Assembly (NCBI RefSeq): GCF_017654505.1
Contig: NC_054559.1
Location: 6,545,281-6,609,280 of the forward strand
Direction of reading: 5' to 3'
Source: Polyodon spathula
Lineage: Eukaryota > Chordata > Actinopteri > Acipenseriformes > Polyodontidae
DNA length: 64,000 bases
A program made the translations under genes and the position numbers. Positions within the stretch are counted from its first letter, which is position 1; each line of letters opens with the position of its first letter. Below, piece after piece: positions 1 through 10,338 of the stretch. The notes under the pieces are model-generated. The model was not told where the DNA came from. It made no database searches and saw only the letters and a list, made by a program, of their open reading frames with translations.

Positions 1-1035
1 TAGTATGGTAAACAGACTTCACAAAAACAAAACAAAGTTTCGTGGCAAAACAAAAGCATTAAAAAAACAAGGGAAGGGAAATGGTTATATGTGCTTCAAG
101 CTATTGTAAAGAGCTACAACTATTCATAACAAATAAAGCACATCAAAGTGTGCAATAAAAAGCCTGTCATTGTGTCTCGGGCTTCTGGTGACATGGATCC
201 TCCACCTTCGGTCTCGTCATTTATCGCCACAAGAGTTTATTCCTTTTATTATTATTGTTGTGATTGATGTTTGATTTTTTTTAACTGCCTGTTTTGTCAC
301 GTGTAACAAAAAAAAATATTTTGTTTATAAGCCATGCTTATGGGATGAGTAATATTTAGCTGTAGTGATTGTGAGAGTAAAATGATTAGAAATGGAACGA
401 GCATAAAAGATGTGTGAGCTAGTTTTTCCCTTAGTTTAAGTCTGTATTTCAAATTTCAATTGAGTCTAGATTTTATTGTTGTTGTGGACTATTTGGCTGT
501 CACTAATTGCTATTCTGTTTGATGGCAGCCCCCACGCTGTGTTTATTCAGTTTTAGAAAGGGAAACGGTGATGCAATTTGAAACCCCGGAAAGAACAAAA
601 ATTCAGCACTCCAATTGACTGAAACGCTTTACAGCATGGTGATGCAGACTCGTTATCGGCATGTGAAGGGATATTGGTGTGGTTCAGTTGTGCGTAAAAT
701 GTGAAAAATTTCTGGGGACGCTCTTGCCTGCCACTTAGCGAATAATTTAGATTCCGATGTGGGAAGTAGCAACAATACTTATCTCCAGGTCTCCAGATCC
801 AAATTCTTGTTTTTTTGTAATAATGTTACCTTGGCGATGCTGAGCCAGTTTTAATTTCTCTAGTGCCATACGACCAACCAATCCCTGACGGTCTGTCAAA
901 AGTAGTACATGTTTCACCACATTTTTGGAATTACAGTTTGGTCTTACCACCCCTCTCTTACAAGATCAAGGATACCTCTGAGTTGTCTCCAGTACAGCAA
1001 CTCAAAGGAAGAAAACCCTGTTGAGCTCTGCGGCA
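1..1035. other. No gene recognised; probably SBK1 intron
   Basis: AT-rich sequence with only short open frames on either strand. It lies between the exon at 1459 and the expected catalytic exon of SBK1 outside the window. I see no exon, RNA gene or clear transposon. Confidence 0.5.
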
Positions 1036-1206
1036 CCTCTCTCACTGTAAAAAGGAGGTAGGGATCTCTCTCACTGCAAAAAGGAGGTAGGGACCTCTCT
1101 CACTGCAAAAAGGAGGTAGGGACCTCTCTCACTGCAAAAAGGAGGTAGGGATCTCATTGCAAAAAGGAGGTAGGTACCTATCTCACTGCAAAAAGGAGGT
1201 AGTGAA
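1036..1206. repeat. 29-bp minisatellite, about six units
   Basis: Direct repeats of a unit reading roughly ctctctcactgcaaaaagg then aggtaggga are spaced 29 bp apart (tcactg at 1042, 1071, 1100, 1129). One unit is shortened to 25 bp and another full unit follows. It lies downstream of the SBK1 exon at 1459, probably inside the following intron. The period is not a multiple of three and the short open frame across it has no recognisable domain, so it is not coding. Confidence 0.85.
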
Positions 1207-1458
1207 GAAGTTTAGCCCAATCTTTCTGCTCTTGATTAACAAGCTACCTCAGCGTCCTACCATCGAGTCGGCCTATCTCTATGAAGGTGTACTGCCAACC
1301 TTCCTTTGCTCCCTTCCTGGTCGGGAGGTAGATTTACAGTTTAGATTAGTTCTCTCCCATTCACAGCTTATGAACTAATCCTGTAAATTGCGTGGTGTCA
1401 CTTAAGCACAAGATAGTTTTGTGAAAGGCCCGCAACAAGATGGGCATGTTTGTGGTAC

Positions 1459-1661
1459 CTGTGGAGGGATGATGTCAAAGAGATCCCCAGCAGGTGCATA
1501 CTCCTGCCCGAAGACGTAGCAGTCCTCAGTCTCAAAGAGCACATCCAGCACCTTGATGATAAAGGGGCTCGCGCCCAGGCTGCTAGTGATGCTGTATTCC
1601 CGCAGGAAACTCTTCAACTTTGTTTTGCTCTTATTCACATACTTCAGAGCCAACTTCGTAC
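1459..1661 (-). CDS. SBK1: SBK1 kinase, second coding exon (residues 64-131)
   Basis: This internal exon encodes the middle of the kinase N-lobe of SH3-domain-binding kinase 1, a serine/threonine kinase. It is 203 bp: 2 bases completing a glycine codon plus 67 codons. Visible parts are the ATP-binding lysine in ALKYV (about residue 70), the alpha-C glutamate in FLREY (about residue 85), and a hinge-side stretch ending FDIIPPQ. The acceptor (tttgcag before 1661 on the minus strand) and the donor (GTACCA after CAG at 1459) are canonical, and the phase matches the preceding exon. Reading on past the donor gives a tail unlike the family and then a stop, so the exon ends here. The exon with the catalytic HRD and DFG motifs is not in the window and must lie left of position 1. 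The assignment as SBK1 rather than SBK2 or SBK3 rests on remembered family sequence and on the neighbouring XPO6. Confidence 0.9.
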
Positions 1662-2097
1662 CTGCAAACACAGAGGAGTGATAGAGACAGACAGATTGCT
1701 TAGGGTAGATTCACTGAGCAAAGTTTGCACCCCTTTTCTTTGTGAAATTCAATTGAAACTCAGCATTGACAGTACAGTGACAATGCAATGATTCTGAACT
1801 ATGGCTCAATGATAACACAAGGGCTGCTGCAATAGTTGTCTATGTGCATAGCTGGAGTCTTACTCAGGATGTGGTAGAAGGCTGGTTTCATTGTTCACGC
1901 TCTATGCCAGCATTTCCATGTGTGTTAGAAGGCACTGTGAAGAATATGTCTTCGATGTTTGAAACTGTGTGTGTGTGTAACATTGGGATTAACAGCAACA
2001 GCAGTTGTGGGAATATTTTATATTTGTAGCATTGATCAGTATTTATCTGTAACAAACAGATTTCCAGCACCACTTATCATTCCCCTTGAGCTCGTAC

Positions 2098-2287
2098 CTT
2101 GAGTACGGTGTGCCACCAGGTCCACCTTGCCATAGGTGCCCTTTCCCAGCTCACGGATAGGCTCATAGTGCTTGTGAATGTCGCCTGCAGAGATGGAGTT
2201 AATGGCCAGGGCCTGAAAGTCCTCGACAGGCACCCCACAGCACCTCACTTTACCTGGGGAAGACCCTCTAGCCGGGGACTGGCTCAT
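2098..2287 (-). CDS. SBK1: SBK1 kinase, first coding exon (residues 1-63)
   Basis: This exon encodes the amino terminus and glycine-rich loop of SBK1. Translation from the ATG at 2287 gives a short variable head, then a conserved block with HYEPIRELGKGTYGKVDLV. The nucleotide-binding loop GKGTYGKV falls at about residues 48-55. The exon is 63 codons plus one base and ends at a donor (AAG then GTACGAG) in phase 1, which joins perfectly to the exon at 1661. A polypyrimidine tract and cag lie just upstream of the ATG, so the exon probably starts at 2294 with seven bases of 5' UTR, and at least one noncoding exon should lie farther right. The variable head (MSQSPARGSSPG) differs from the human one, as expected for this fast-evolving segment. 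Confidence 0.9.
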
Positions 2288-2999
2288 CTTCGCACTGAGG
2301 GAAAGACATACAGAGACAGGGTGAGTGAGTGAGGCCCATCTCCATCAAGGTCATACAAACTTGCAACACTACATAGTATTGTAAGTGCCCCACTCAATCC
2401 AAGGTTATTGTATTGTAGAATAATGTCTTATGACAAATGTTGATGAAAAGTTTCTTAAAAATATAGCCTTCAATAGCTCAGCCAATCAAAGGCCAGCACC
2501 TGTGCTAATAATACCGAGTTGCAATTGGATGAGCTGTTGTGTATATAAAACTAAAAAACAGTACTGTGACGTAAGTACTATATACAGTGGAGGCTCTAGA
2601 GGAGGCAAGGGAGGCAGTGTCGCCTCAAAATTTCTAAGTGAAAAAAGAAAATAAATAAATAAATAAAACTAGTTAGGGTTGAGTTTGGGTGCTCAATGTT
2701 AAACCTCTAACTTTGCACTTTAATAACTGGGTTTTTTCGGAATTGTCCATAAATTAGCATGTTACGTGAAAGCGTTTTCATGACACAATCCTTTGTGGTT
2801 AACGAGATCTGGATGCCCATTTTTTTGTACTGAATTTCTGAACCAAACTGAGAAAGGTACATGTGGTCTGTGCTGAGGTGAGGTCTTTTGATGGTTTGAT
2901 GAAAAAATATAAAATGCTTCACGAGATATAATAATAAAAAAGTTAGCAGCCAACATCCGGGATTTTAACTATGAAATCCTGCCCCTGAAGGACTGTAAT

Positions 3000-3160
3000 T
3001 GTTACATGAGCTGTTTCGCTGATTGGGTCAGCAAAACTGCGAGTGACTGACGTCAGGCCAATGTGGGATCTGTGGTTATGGGGGAGCCTGTAAACAATGC
3101 AATCACTTAGACATGCGCTCCTGCTTGAACTACAGCTCCCAGAATACATACCAAATGGCT
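3000..3160 (-). promoter_or_regulatory. SBK1: Candidate SBK1 promoter: CCAAT, CRE and ZNF143-type sites
   Basis: Several classical promoter motifs cluster about 0.75-0.85 kb upstream of the SBK1 start codon. There is an inverted CCAAT box (gattgg, 3021-3026), a perfect palindromic CRE (TGACGTCA, 3048-3055), a forward ccaat near 3058-3062, and ACTACAGCTCCCAGAATAC at 3129-3147, which closely resembles the ZNF143/THAP11 SBS element. Spacing within 130 bp and position upstream of an exon with a splice acceptor suggest a promoter with a short noncoding first exon. The motifs are seen directly; their use by SBK1 is inferred. A transposon-derived origin of the stretch cannot be excluded. Confidence 0.5.
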
Positions 3161-3819
3161 TGATAAGTGTTGTTTTGTTAGAACAACGTGACAATACTTT
3201 CACAAATGCAGCACAGCACCCAATTATACTAGTCAGTAAAAACTAAAATTAAAAAAATGTCAGTTAGTAATACAAGGTGAATTAGCATTTAAATATATAC
3301 TCTACATAGGCTGTGACACGCCACTTAATGTGAGGTCAGCAATAAATAACTTAGTGAAAATTTTAACCCCTTGCTATTGGATGTACTTGGTACGTCCTCA
3401 AAAATGCTCGCTCAGTGCTGTCTAATGTACCAGGTACATCCTAATTTAAAAATATATATATCAAATGAATTCTGAATTGCCATTATTTCACTTGGGATTG
3501 CTCATCGAGAAGCTCTTACTGATAATATGGGGTTGTATAATTTCATTATGTTACACGGAAAACATTTAACCAAATTTATAGCTTGCTTTAATGCTAGCGC
3601 TCTGATACATCCTGTGAATTTAAAACAATCTGCGTGAAGCTTTCGTTTCTGTTCAATGAGGATCGATTAAAAAAAAAAAAAAAGATTTCTTTTGATGAGA
3701 GCTTTATTATTGTATCATGTTTCATGAATTAAAATTCCAGATTAAAACACTGGGCTGCTTTTCTACCTTTAATTGTAGGCCTGTGTTTTTTCAAGCTCTC
3801 TTGTCAAGAGGAAAGTATA

Positions 3820-4201
3820 TGTCTTATGCTGATGGTAGCGTTATAAACCCATCAGCCACTAGGAGGGGGATCATTACATACTTCCCCTGATTAACTCACG
3901 CTCATCCTCGAGCGGAAACATCAGACAGAATCACGTGTCTTGCAAGCCAGCATAGATGTTATAACTTATAGTAGGCAATATGCAATTACCTGATTCCACC
4001 ACAGGGCATATGATTTTTCCCATTGGGCATCACTATAACAATTGGGTTTTACACTACATTGAACTGCACGGAATGGCAGAACCGGGATGTGAACCTGCAT
4101 CCATGTAGTTAAAAGACAAATGCCTCTAGTCGAGAGGAAGTAACGTGTCTTATGCTGATGGTAGCGTTATAAACCCATCAGCCACTAGGAGGGGGATCAT
4201 T
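3820..4201. repeat. Pair of identical 56-bp direct repeats flanking a SINE-like block
   Basis: Positions 3820-3875 and 4146-4201 are identical over 56 bp (starting tgtcttatgctgatgg and ending gggggatcatt), with a weaker match extending about 20 bp upstream of each. Between them lie 270 bp with a tRNA-like block. The duplication is far longer than a normal target-site duplication. The right copy abuts a truncated Tc1 transposase fragment at 4202, so an older repeat was probably duplicated during rearrangement. Confidence 0.8.
3876..4145 (-). repeat. Possible tRNA-derived SINE
   Basis: Read on the minus strand from about 4145, the sequence contains ctcgactagaggcattt, a CTTTTAA anticodon-loop-like segment (lysine-type TTT), then aggttcacatcccgg, which resembles a pol III B box and T arm. 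This order and spacing recall the head of a tRNA-Lys-derived SINE, with the body running left. The stems pair imperfectly and no A-rich tail was defined, so the family is not assigned. Confidence 0.35.
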
Positions 4202-4510
4202 GTGCAGAATTCATGATTGTGCCAATGATGGCAAGCTGTCCAGGTCCTGAGGCAGCAAAGCAGCCCCAAACCATCACACTTCCACCACCATGCTTGACGG
4301 TTAGGGTGAGGTTCTTCTGTTCGAACACAGTGTTTGGTTTTTGCCAAACATAACATTTCTCATTGAGGCCACAAAGTTCCACCTTTGACCCGTTGTCCAG
4401 AGAACATTGTTCCAGAAGTCTTGTGGATCATCTATGTGCTCTTTGGCGAATTTCAGACAGGCAGCAATGTTCTTTTTAGAGACCAGTGGTTTCCTCCTGG
4501 CTATCCTTCC
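4202..4510 (-). pseudogene. Tc1/mariner transposase fragment
   Basis: The minus strand encodes a broken middle part of a Tc1-type DDE transposase. It has the near-universal block TVKHGGGSVMVWGCFAASG and, upstream of it, degraded text corresponding to the catalytic DES region (now TTGQRW) and a segment like MARRKPLVSKKN. It stops at 4202 where the 56-bp repeat begins, before the second catalytic aspartate and the glutamate. Reading frames shift at least once. No inverted repeats of this copy are seen. It belongs to a Tc1 subfamily different from those at 6.7, 30.6 and 41.4 kb. Confidence 0.8.
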
Positions 4511-5054
4511 ATGAACACAGCAATTTAATTATCTCATCAATTACAATAGATGTTAGATGTAAAAAGTTTTTGCATTTCTTTTGTTTAACCATTGTTCAAA
4601 GCTTACAGCCCACTTACATTTTGCCTGGCCTTCTTGAACACCGGTTGCTGGCAATGATATTTAGGTCTTCATCTACTTTTGTTTCAGCAAAACGATAAAT
4701 AATGTTCCTTTCCGTTCCTGGTTCACATTCCTTTGTTTTTAGCATTTTTATTTTGCTAATGCCACTTTCATGTTCTACATCATTTCCACAATATGAGAGA
4801 CAAACATTTTAACTCTTTGAACCAACAGTAACAAAACAGGAATTCAAAAGACATGTTTTAAGTGTAATAAAACTCTCCAATAATGCAGTGTTTCTTCTGC
4901 ACAACGCGCTCAAAACAGTGAATTATTTTTACCGATTCAACACTTGTCGTTGTTTAAACATCTGCGTATAAGATTTTCAATCTCCGGTCAATAATCAGTG
5001 CTCTATAACCAATAGGCACTACATACATATACACAAATATAAGTCATCTCATTC

Positions 5055-5110
5055 AGGGATACGCACACACGCACGCACGCACGCACGCACAAACACACAC
5101 ACACACACAC
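5055..5110. repeat. (CA/CG)n microsatellite
   Basis: An alternating purine-pyrimidine run of ACAC and ACGC steps. It occupies the place where dispersed repeat copy A would have its left terminus. Confidence 0.9.
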
Positions 5111-6682
5111 CACGAAATTGTGCAATCTATGCCAGTATAATACCATCATTTAATGAATGGCGTTGGAGAATTGTAGTGTACTGTAAACTTCCCAGTGCTT
5201 GCATTGTCCTCTATTAATAATATATATGTATATATGTGGAAAATTGAAAAAAATATTTAAGTGGGGACTCACTATTAATATTTACTTTCATTCAGCTGTC
5301 TGACTGCGCAGTATTAAGTTATATGCTTGTCGACCATCAAGAAAAATAAAAGTTCTACATATTGTATATACTGTCAACAGCTACAAAACATTGCAGATGT
5401 GTTTTTTATATATTTTTAACAGCCTGTTGTGTCTGTTACTCACTTTGAGTTTCCTCTGCGTTCTTGAGAAGTCCCCTGATCACATTAATTGGATTTGCGC
5501 AGTGTCAGTGCCCCCAAATTCTACTGCACAGTTCAAAGTGCTGCACCTGTTTAGTAGCTGCCACTCCTAGAATTGTAAAGCTACCAATTCCTTAACTTCT
5601 TCCGGTTTCCAATTACTACCTCGGTCTTGATCAGCCATTGTGTTTGAAAAAAATGTACGCGTGTAACACCGACGATAAAAATACCCAATAGGTCTGGTAT
5701 ACAGTTACGTGGGATGTTGACTTTCAATCCACGCCAACTATAGCGCATCAGTGTCGGCATAGCCTTTCACACAGTAGTTGAGATGGTTCAGTGCCCTCTC
5801 TGAACCACAGTCTCTCAACCACCTTGTGATATGGTTCAGAGACAGCATAAAATATGACGCCTCTGTGACGCTATAGGCAATTCACACAGAGAAAAATGCA
5901 GCATCAGTGCCGGTGTCACAGGAAATAAGTTAGCTGTGAAATAAGTTAGCTTTTGCCTTTTTGAGCCTTTCTGCACACGCACAAAATTTTGGAATTTAAA
6001 GGCAAGGTTAAGGTCTCCATTTTCTGTCTGTAAACTTTAATTCAGAAAATTGTTTTACTTTTAAAAATGTTGTCAGGATCTTTATTAAAGCTACGTTTTA
6101 AGTGGTTAAAATCCAAAACACATTGTTAGAATATTAATAACACTTTTTACTGTATCATGTATTTTATTTAATAATAGCTGTTAACTGTAAGCTACTACAA
6201 AGACGTGGTTGTGCGATGTGCGATTTATTTTTATTTGCAATTATATTTGTGTTAAATCGTTATAACACTTTTAAATAATATGACAATATCTAGTATTTAA
6301 TATTCCCAGTTTAAAACATCATAAGAGTTGTCATTTTAAGTTTGTAATCGCCAGATATTTACATTATAGGTTTTCTTTGTATAAATATTACCGAAAGAGA
6401 AATAAATAGATATTCTGTATATTGGTTACGACATATCAGAAACAATTAAGCATTAAGATTTATTTCTATGTGCAATTAGATTATTACAGCTATCAAGGCA
6501 CAAACCCATCCTCTCTATAATGTATACTGCCCAGGCCCACCCCAAAAAAGGCACAAAATCTAAAACAATTAATTTTTATAAAATATACAAAAAACTAAAC
6601 CAGACCGCATCAGAAGCATCGATCTGTAAGTACTGCACTCTAATTTATCATTCATAATACAGGTGTGTATATACATGTCCAT

Positions 6683-8193
6683 ATACAGAACAAGTCAATT
6701 TAGAGACAATTCTAAATCATGGATTCCTCAAAATAGCCACCCTTTGCCTTAATAACAGCCTCACAAACACGAAGCATTCAGTTAACAAGTTTCAGCAGGA
6801 AATCACCCGACATGTCTTCCCAGCTCTTCTGCAGCAATTCCCAGAGATGCAGGGCACTTGTGGGTAGCTTTGCTTTGACTCTTCTGTCCAGTTCGTCCCA
6901 TACAAGTTCTATGGGATTGAGGTTTGGAGACTGGGCAGGTCAGGTCATTAGATTGAGCTGTCCTTCACTTTCCTTTTTCGCCAGATAGTTCTTGCACAAC
7001 TTTGATGTGTGTTTTGGGTCATTATCTTGCTGAAGAATAAAGGACTGCCCAACTAGCCGTAATCCGGATGGAATGTCATGCCTCTGAAGTATGCTATGAT
7101 AGCCATGTTGGTTGAGCTTGCCATGGACTTGGTAAAGATCACTAACTCTGTCACCAGCAAAGCAACCCCAGACCATGTCACTGCCTCCTCCATGCTTGAC
7201 AGTGGGAACCACACATGCAGAACTCATGCGCTCACCCTCTCTGCATCTTACAAATACTCGGCGGTTGAACCGAAATATTTCAAATTTTGACTCATCGGTC
7301 CATAAGACCGCCTTCCACTCCTCAAATGTCCAGTTTCTGTGTTTTTTGGCCCAGGCAAGTCTCTTCCTCTTATTCTGCACTCTTAACAATGTTTTTTTTG
7401 CAGTAATTCTTCCAGTTAGGCCAGCTTCACGCAATCTCCTCTGAACAGTTGATGTTGAAACATCTGTACTTCTAGTAGCATTTAGCTGACCTTGTAATTC
7501 AGGGGCAGTTAATCGCCAGTTTCACAGACTTGTGACTGGAATGAACTTGTTCTCTGATTCTGAGGTTACCCTTGGCCTGCCTGACCTTGTTCGGTCCTCA
7601 TGAGTGCCAGTTTCTTCAAATCGTTTGATGGTCTTGGCCACAGCAGTTACAGACACTTGCAAAGTTCTTGTGATTTGTCTTAAACATTGAGGTTCATTTC
7701 TTAAAGTAATTACAGACTTTTTTCTCTGCTTAACTGAGCGTATTTTGCCATTTTCTGCTCCCTTACATTCAGGAATGACAAACTTGTGCCTATGCTACCT
7801 ATATTTATAGTAATCATGGACCCTCAACTGATAACAATAATTGGTGACAAAAGGTTAATTAGGTAACATGCTAGTTAACTCAGAGAACATCTAACAAAGA
7901 CACTTTTATACTTAGGCCAGTGTTCTAACACAGTGTTATACACATTTCAGACTTTTAACTGACTTGGGCTTCAGACTGAAATCCCCTTGCTTTGGGTGAC
8001 CATTTCATTGAAATTGACAAGATTTACATTTTCATTTAAAAATTAATTAACTTAAGATTATCATCTTATATAAGTACATGTATCATATAATGAAATAGTA
8101 AGTGTTTATAGACAAGTTTATACAGTTAAAAGCATAGATAACCATGAAAAACCTGGTTTCAAGCAGGTGTACTCAAACTTTTGACTGGTACTG
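6683..8193 (-). mobile_element. Tc1/mariner element nested in the TIR element
   Basis: The right terminus is clear: read inward on the minus strand from 8193 it is cagtaccagtcaaaagtttg, followed by the TA dinucleotide at 8194-8195. The left terminus is degraded. Near 6683 only tacag and an inner portion remain, and the full matching outer repeat is missing. The transposase pseudogene lies between. The insertion interrupts the interior of the TIR element, so it is the younger event there. Confidence 0.8.
6712..7751 (-). pseudogene. Tc1 transposase, nearly full length but broken
   Basis: Tc1 transposases cut and paste their own DNA through a DD34E catalytic centre. The coding region spans about 1,040 bp, close to the usual 340 codons. 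From the ATG at 7751 there is a helix-turn-helix amino-terminal part with RTRSGRPRVTSESE, interrupted by a stop near 7520. A long open stretch 6940-7434 then carries KAVLWTDESKFEIF (first catalytic Asp), TVKHGGGSDMVWGCFAG, and FILQQDNDPKHTSK (second Asp). The conserved carboxy end with the glutamate is out of frame. The gene ends at a TAG near 6712. It cannot make an intact enzyme as it stands. Confidence 0.9.
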
Positions 8194-8757
8194 TATATGA
8201 AGTCTGCGTGTGTTTCTTCATATGATCGTATGAAATTATGTATAGGAAGCCAATCATTTTGTGTGTTTCTCAAATGATCTATCTATATATCTCTTAAAAC
8301 ACCATCTTTCACTAAAAACATATACGTTTTCTGTATATATTAAAAATAGGTTTAGATATTCCCACACGCAGACTTGATTAAAATGTCAAAAACAGTATTT
8401 TCTGTATCAATAAAAGTGTTTGTACCCACTTCCCCGTAACATTTATTAAAAAAAAAAAAAAAAAAAACGAAACAACCATTATTTTACCGTGAAAATAACT
8501 TAGTTAAACTTTGAGCCTCCATAGAATAAACGGTTATATTTGCTTAAGCCACAGCATGATATGACACAAAAATTTTGAAAGGAAATAAACATTTGGGAAG
8601 TAGTGATTTTAACAATGCATAAACATAAATTATACTGACAAAATAATGTTTCTAAAATATTTATTTTTGTTAAAAACCACACTGCACATCCAAACACAGC
8701 GAGCGCTTTACTTTAAATAAAATGTATTTATACAAAAACTTAAACGTACATTTACAC

Positions 8758-8880
8758 TTCGATAAATAAGACGACAAATGTTGCTTTTTTAAAAAAGAAA
8801 AATAATGTCTGCAATACACTTCAATAAATATGATGTCAAATGTCACATTTTGAAACAAAAAAAATATGGTCTGCAATACC
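8758..8880. repeat. Imperfect 61-bp tandem duplication
   Basis: Two diverged copies (8758-8819 and 8820-8880) share ttc(a/g)ataaata, caaatgt and ggtctgcaatac-like endings. They are AT-rich and lie inside the right half of the TIR element. Confidence 0.6.
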
Positions 8881-9403
8881 TGTTTTCGATTCTTACAAAA
8901 AAAATTCAAATGGCATATGTAAAAGCTTAGATAAATCTCCATAGAACCTTTTAAGTCCTAAAATTTGCACATGTGCAGAAAGGCTCAAAAAGGCAAATGC
9001 TAACTTATTTCACGGCTAACTTATTTCCTGTGACACCGGTTCTGAGCCATCATAACCTGTCTGTGTGAAAGGGGTATTAGTTAAATCAACTTGTTTCACT
9101 TTATAATAAAAATAGTCTGAAAAAAACAAAAACAACACATATTTAAAAAGGCAGGTATATTCGTCAGAAATAAAATCCAAAAACCAGAAACTCTAGATAG
9201 AATTTAGACAATACTAAACACATCAGTCAAGCTGTCTATATACACTACCTGCCATTCGCGAAAGAAGAGAAGTGGGGACTATAAAGAGACTCGACATAAA
9301 TAAACAGACACAATGTGTATCCAGTATGTCGAGCCGCACACCGCTTGGCTCAACATGAAACGAGCTTTTATACACCCAATTTCCACTGTGTATTGGCTAA
9401 TTC

Positions 9404-10338
9404 CAGTGGTGTAGTCGAGGGTATACGGAAGTAAATGGTGTTTACCCACTTTTAATTTGGCCAATATAGCGTTTACCCACTTCTCATATAAGGGATTGTG
9501 GGAGGTTGGTGGGCTGAGTCAGGTGGTGGTGGTGATGGGACCGGCAAAAATACCCAGGAGGCTTGTATGGTTTCCCCGCAGCAGGGTTTTTATTTATCTG
9601 GCCGAAGGTGGCCATCGACCAAAATTGAACAACAAAAAAAGAAAACAGTCAAAATAAGTCCCCACCAGTATCAACAATGATAAAGGAGGAGACAAAAATA
9701 AAAAGATAAAAATTAACAAAAGTCCCGCACACACACTCAAGCAATAACTATAAAAGACCAATATTTTCTATTGGCACTCCTGTGCTGGCCTCTAGGGGGC
9801 TCCCGGTCCTGGGAAGGTTTTAGTGCCGTGCTTCCGGTCGTTCTTCCGGGTAACAGAGCGGATCGCCGCCTCCGGTCTCTGTAAACACAACACCTTTCAA
9901 AAAAAATTAATTACACAACGTGTCTCCTTTTGCTATTAACCCCAGGACTGAGAGAGCGAGCACAGATCGTACCGTCCCTTAAATACTGCCGACCCCGCCC
10001 TTGGCCTCGGCCCCGGTCGCCCCAATCGGCGTACATAGTAACCCTGACTGGGGTACGTGGCTCGGCGGCCACGAACTTCCGCGTTTGGACGGGGCAGGTG
10101 ATCTTTCTGGAGTTCCCGGACGGCTCCACCTTTGCCTTTCCGCCGGTCTCGTCCTGTTTTGCGCCGACCCGTTGCACCACCGTCACAGGGATACAGAGTT
10201 TACTCACTTCTACTCTCCTGGTGTATGCAAATCCTAGGATACAGACAAGATATTATAACGGTAAGCGTCTTTGTTGTGTTGCTGAGCGTGTCATAGCTAA
10301 GAGCTCTCAGTCAGAACTGTGGTGCAGGAGTGGCACTG
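9404..10338. mobile_element. CAGTGGT-type MITE, copy split by a solo LTR
   Basis: The segments 9404-9496 and 10188-10338 together match the uninterrupted copy at 27594-27838: same start (cagtggtgtag), same middle (caatatagcgtttacccactt) and same right part (gggatacagagtttactcac). Once the LTR and one copy of its target duplication are removed, the length is about 239 bp against 245 bp for the intact copy. The termini are short inverted CAGTGG(T)/(A)CCACTG, and no coding capacity is seen. The superfamily is not assigned. Confidence 0.75.
9497..10187 (-). mobile_element. Solo LTR with 5-bp target duplication GGGAT
   Basis: This 691-bp insertion begins TGTGGG and ends CGTCACA, and is flanked by GGGAT on both sides (9492-9496 and 10188-10192). 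The same site is empty in the related MITE at 27.68 kb. On the minus strand the order is that of an LTR: a GC-rich U3, a TATA-like tatttaa (9979-9985), an initiation zone near 9950, and an AATAAA near 9590 before the end. No gag, pol or primer-binding site follows, so it is a solo LTR left by recombination. The parent family (Ty3-like or endogenous retrovirus) is not determinable from the LTR alone. Confidence 0.85.

Larger units (their letters stand above)
5914..9035. mobile_element. 3.1-kb element with about 105-bp TIRs and CCGG duplication
   Basis: The ends are inverted repeats: TGTCACAGGAAATAAGTTAG at 5914 matches its reverse complement ending at 9035, and the match continues with few differences for about 105 bp on each side. 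A 4-bp duplication CCGG flanks it (5910-5913 and 9036-9039). The homologous repeat at 24.65 kb reads straight through this point. The element carries a nested Tc1 (about 6683-8193); without it the length is about 1.6 kb. The interior is AT-rich, with only short open frames and no recognised transposase, so it is probably non-autonomous. A 4-bp duplication fits groups such as Sola or Chapaev, but I cannot assign it. Confidence 0.75.
5048..9079. mobile_element. Dispersed repeat copy A, split by a TIR element
   Basis: The flanks 5100-5913 and 9036-9079 together match the repeat at 23.7-24.7 kb. Shared landmarks include cacgaaattg, tagtgtactgtaaacttcc, gatcagccattgtgtttg, acccaataggtctggtatac and the run attcacacag. 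The right end reads ctgtgtgaaaggggtatta, typical of PIF/Harbinger-like MITE ends, while the left end is blurred by a CA/CG microsatellite. No protein was recognised in the flanks. The interior 5914-9035 is a later insertion, because copy B lacks it. Boundaries of the outer repeat are approximate, and its superfamily is inferred only from the terminal sequence. Confidence 0.65.

Noticed and set aside
1450..1791. Plus-strand 113-codon frame over the SBK1 exon
   Set aside because: It is the antisense shadow of the kinase exon, which is explained fully on the minus strand.
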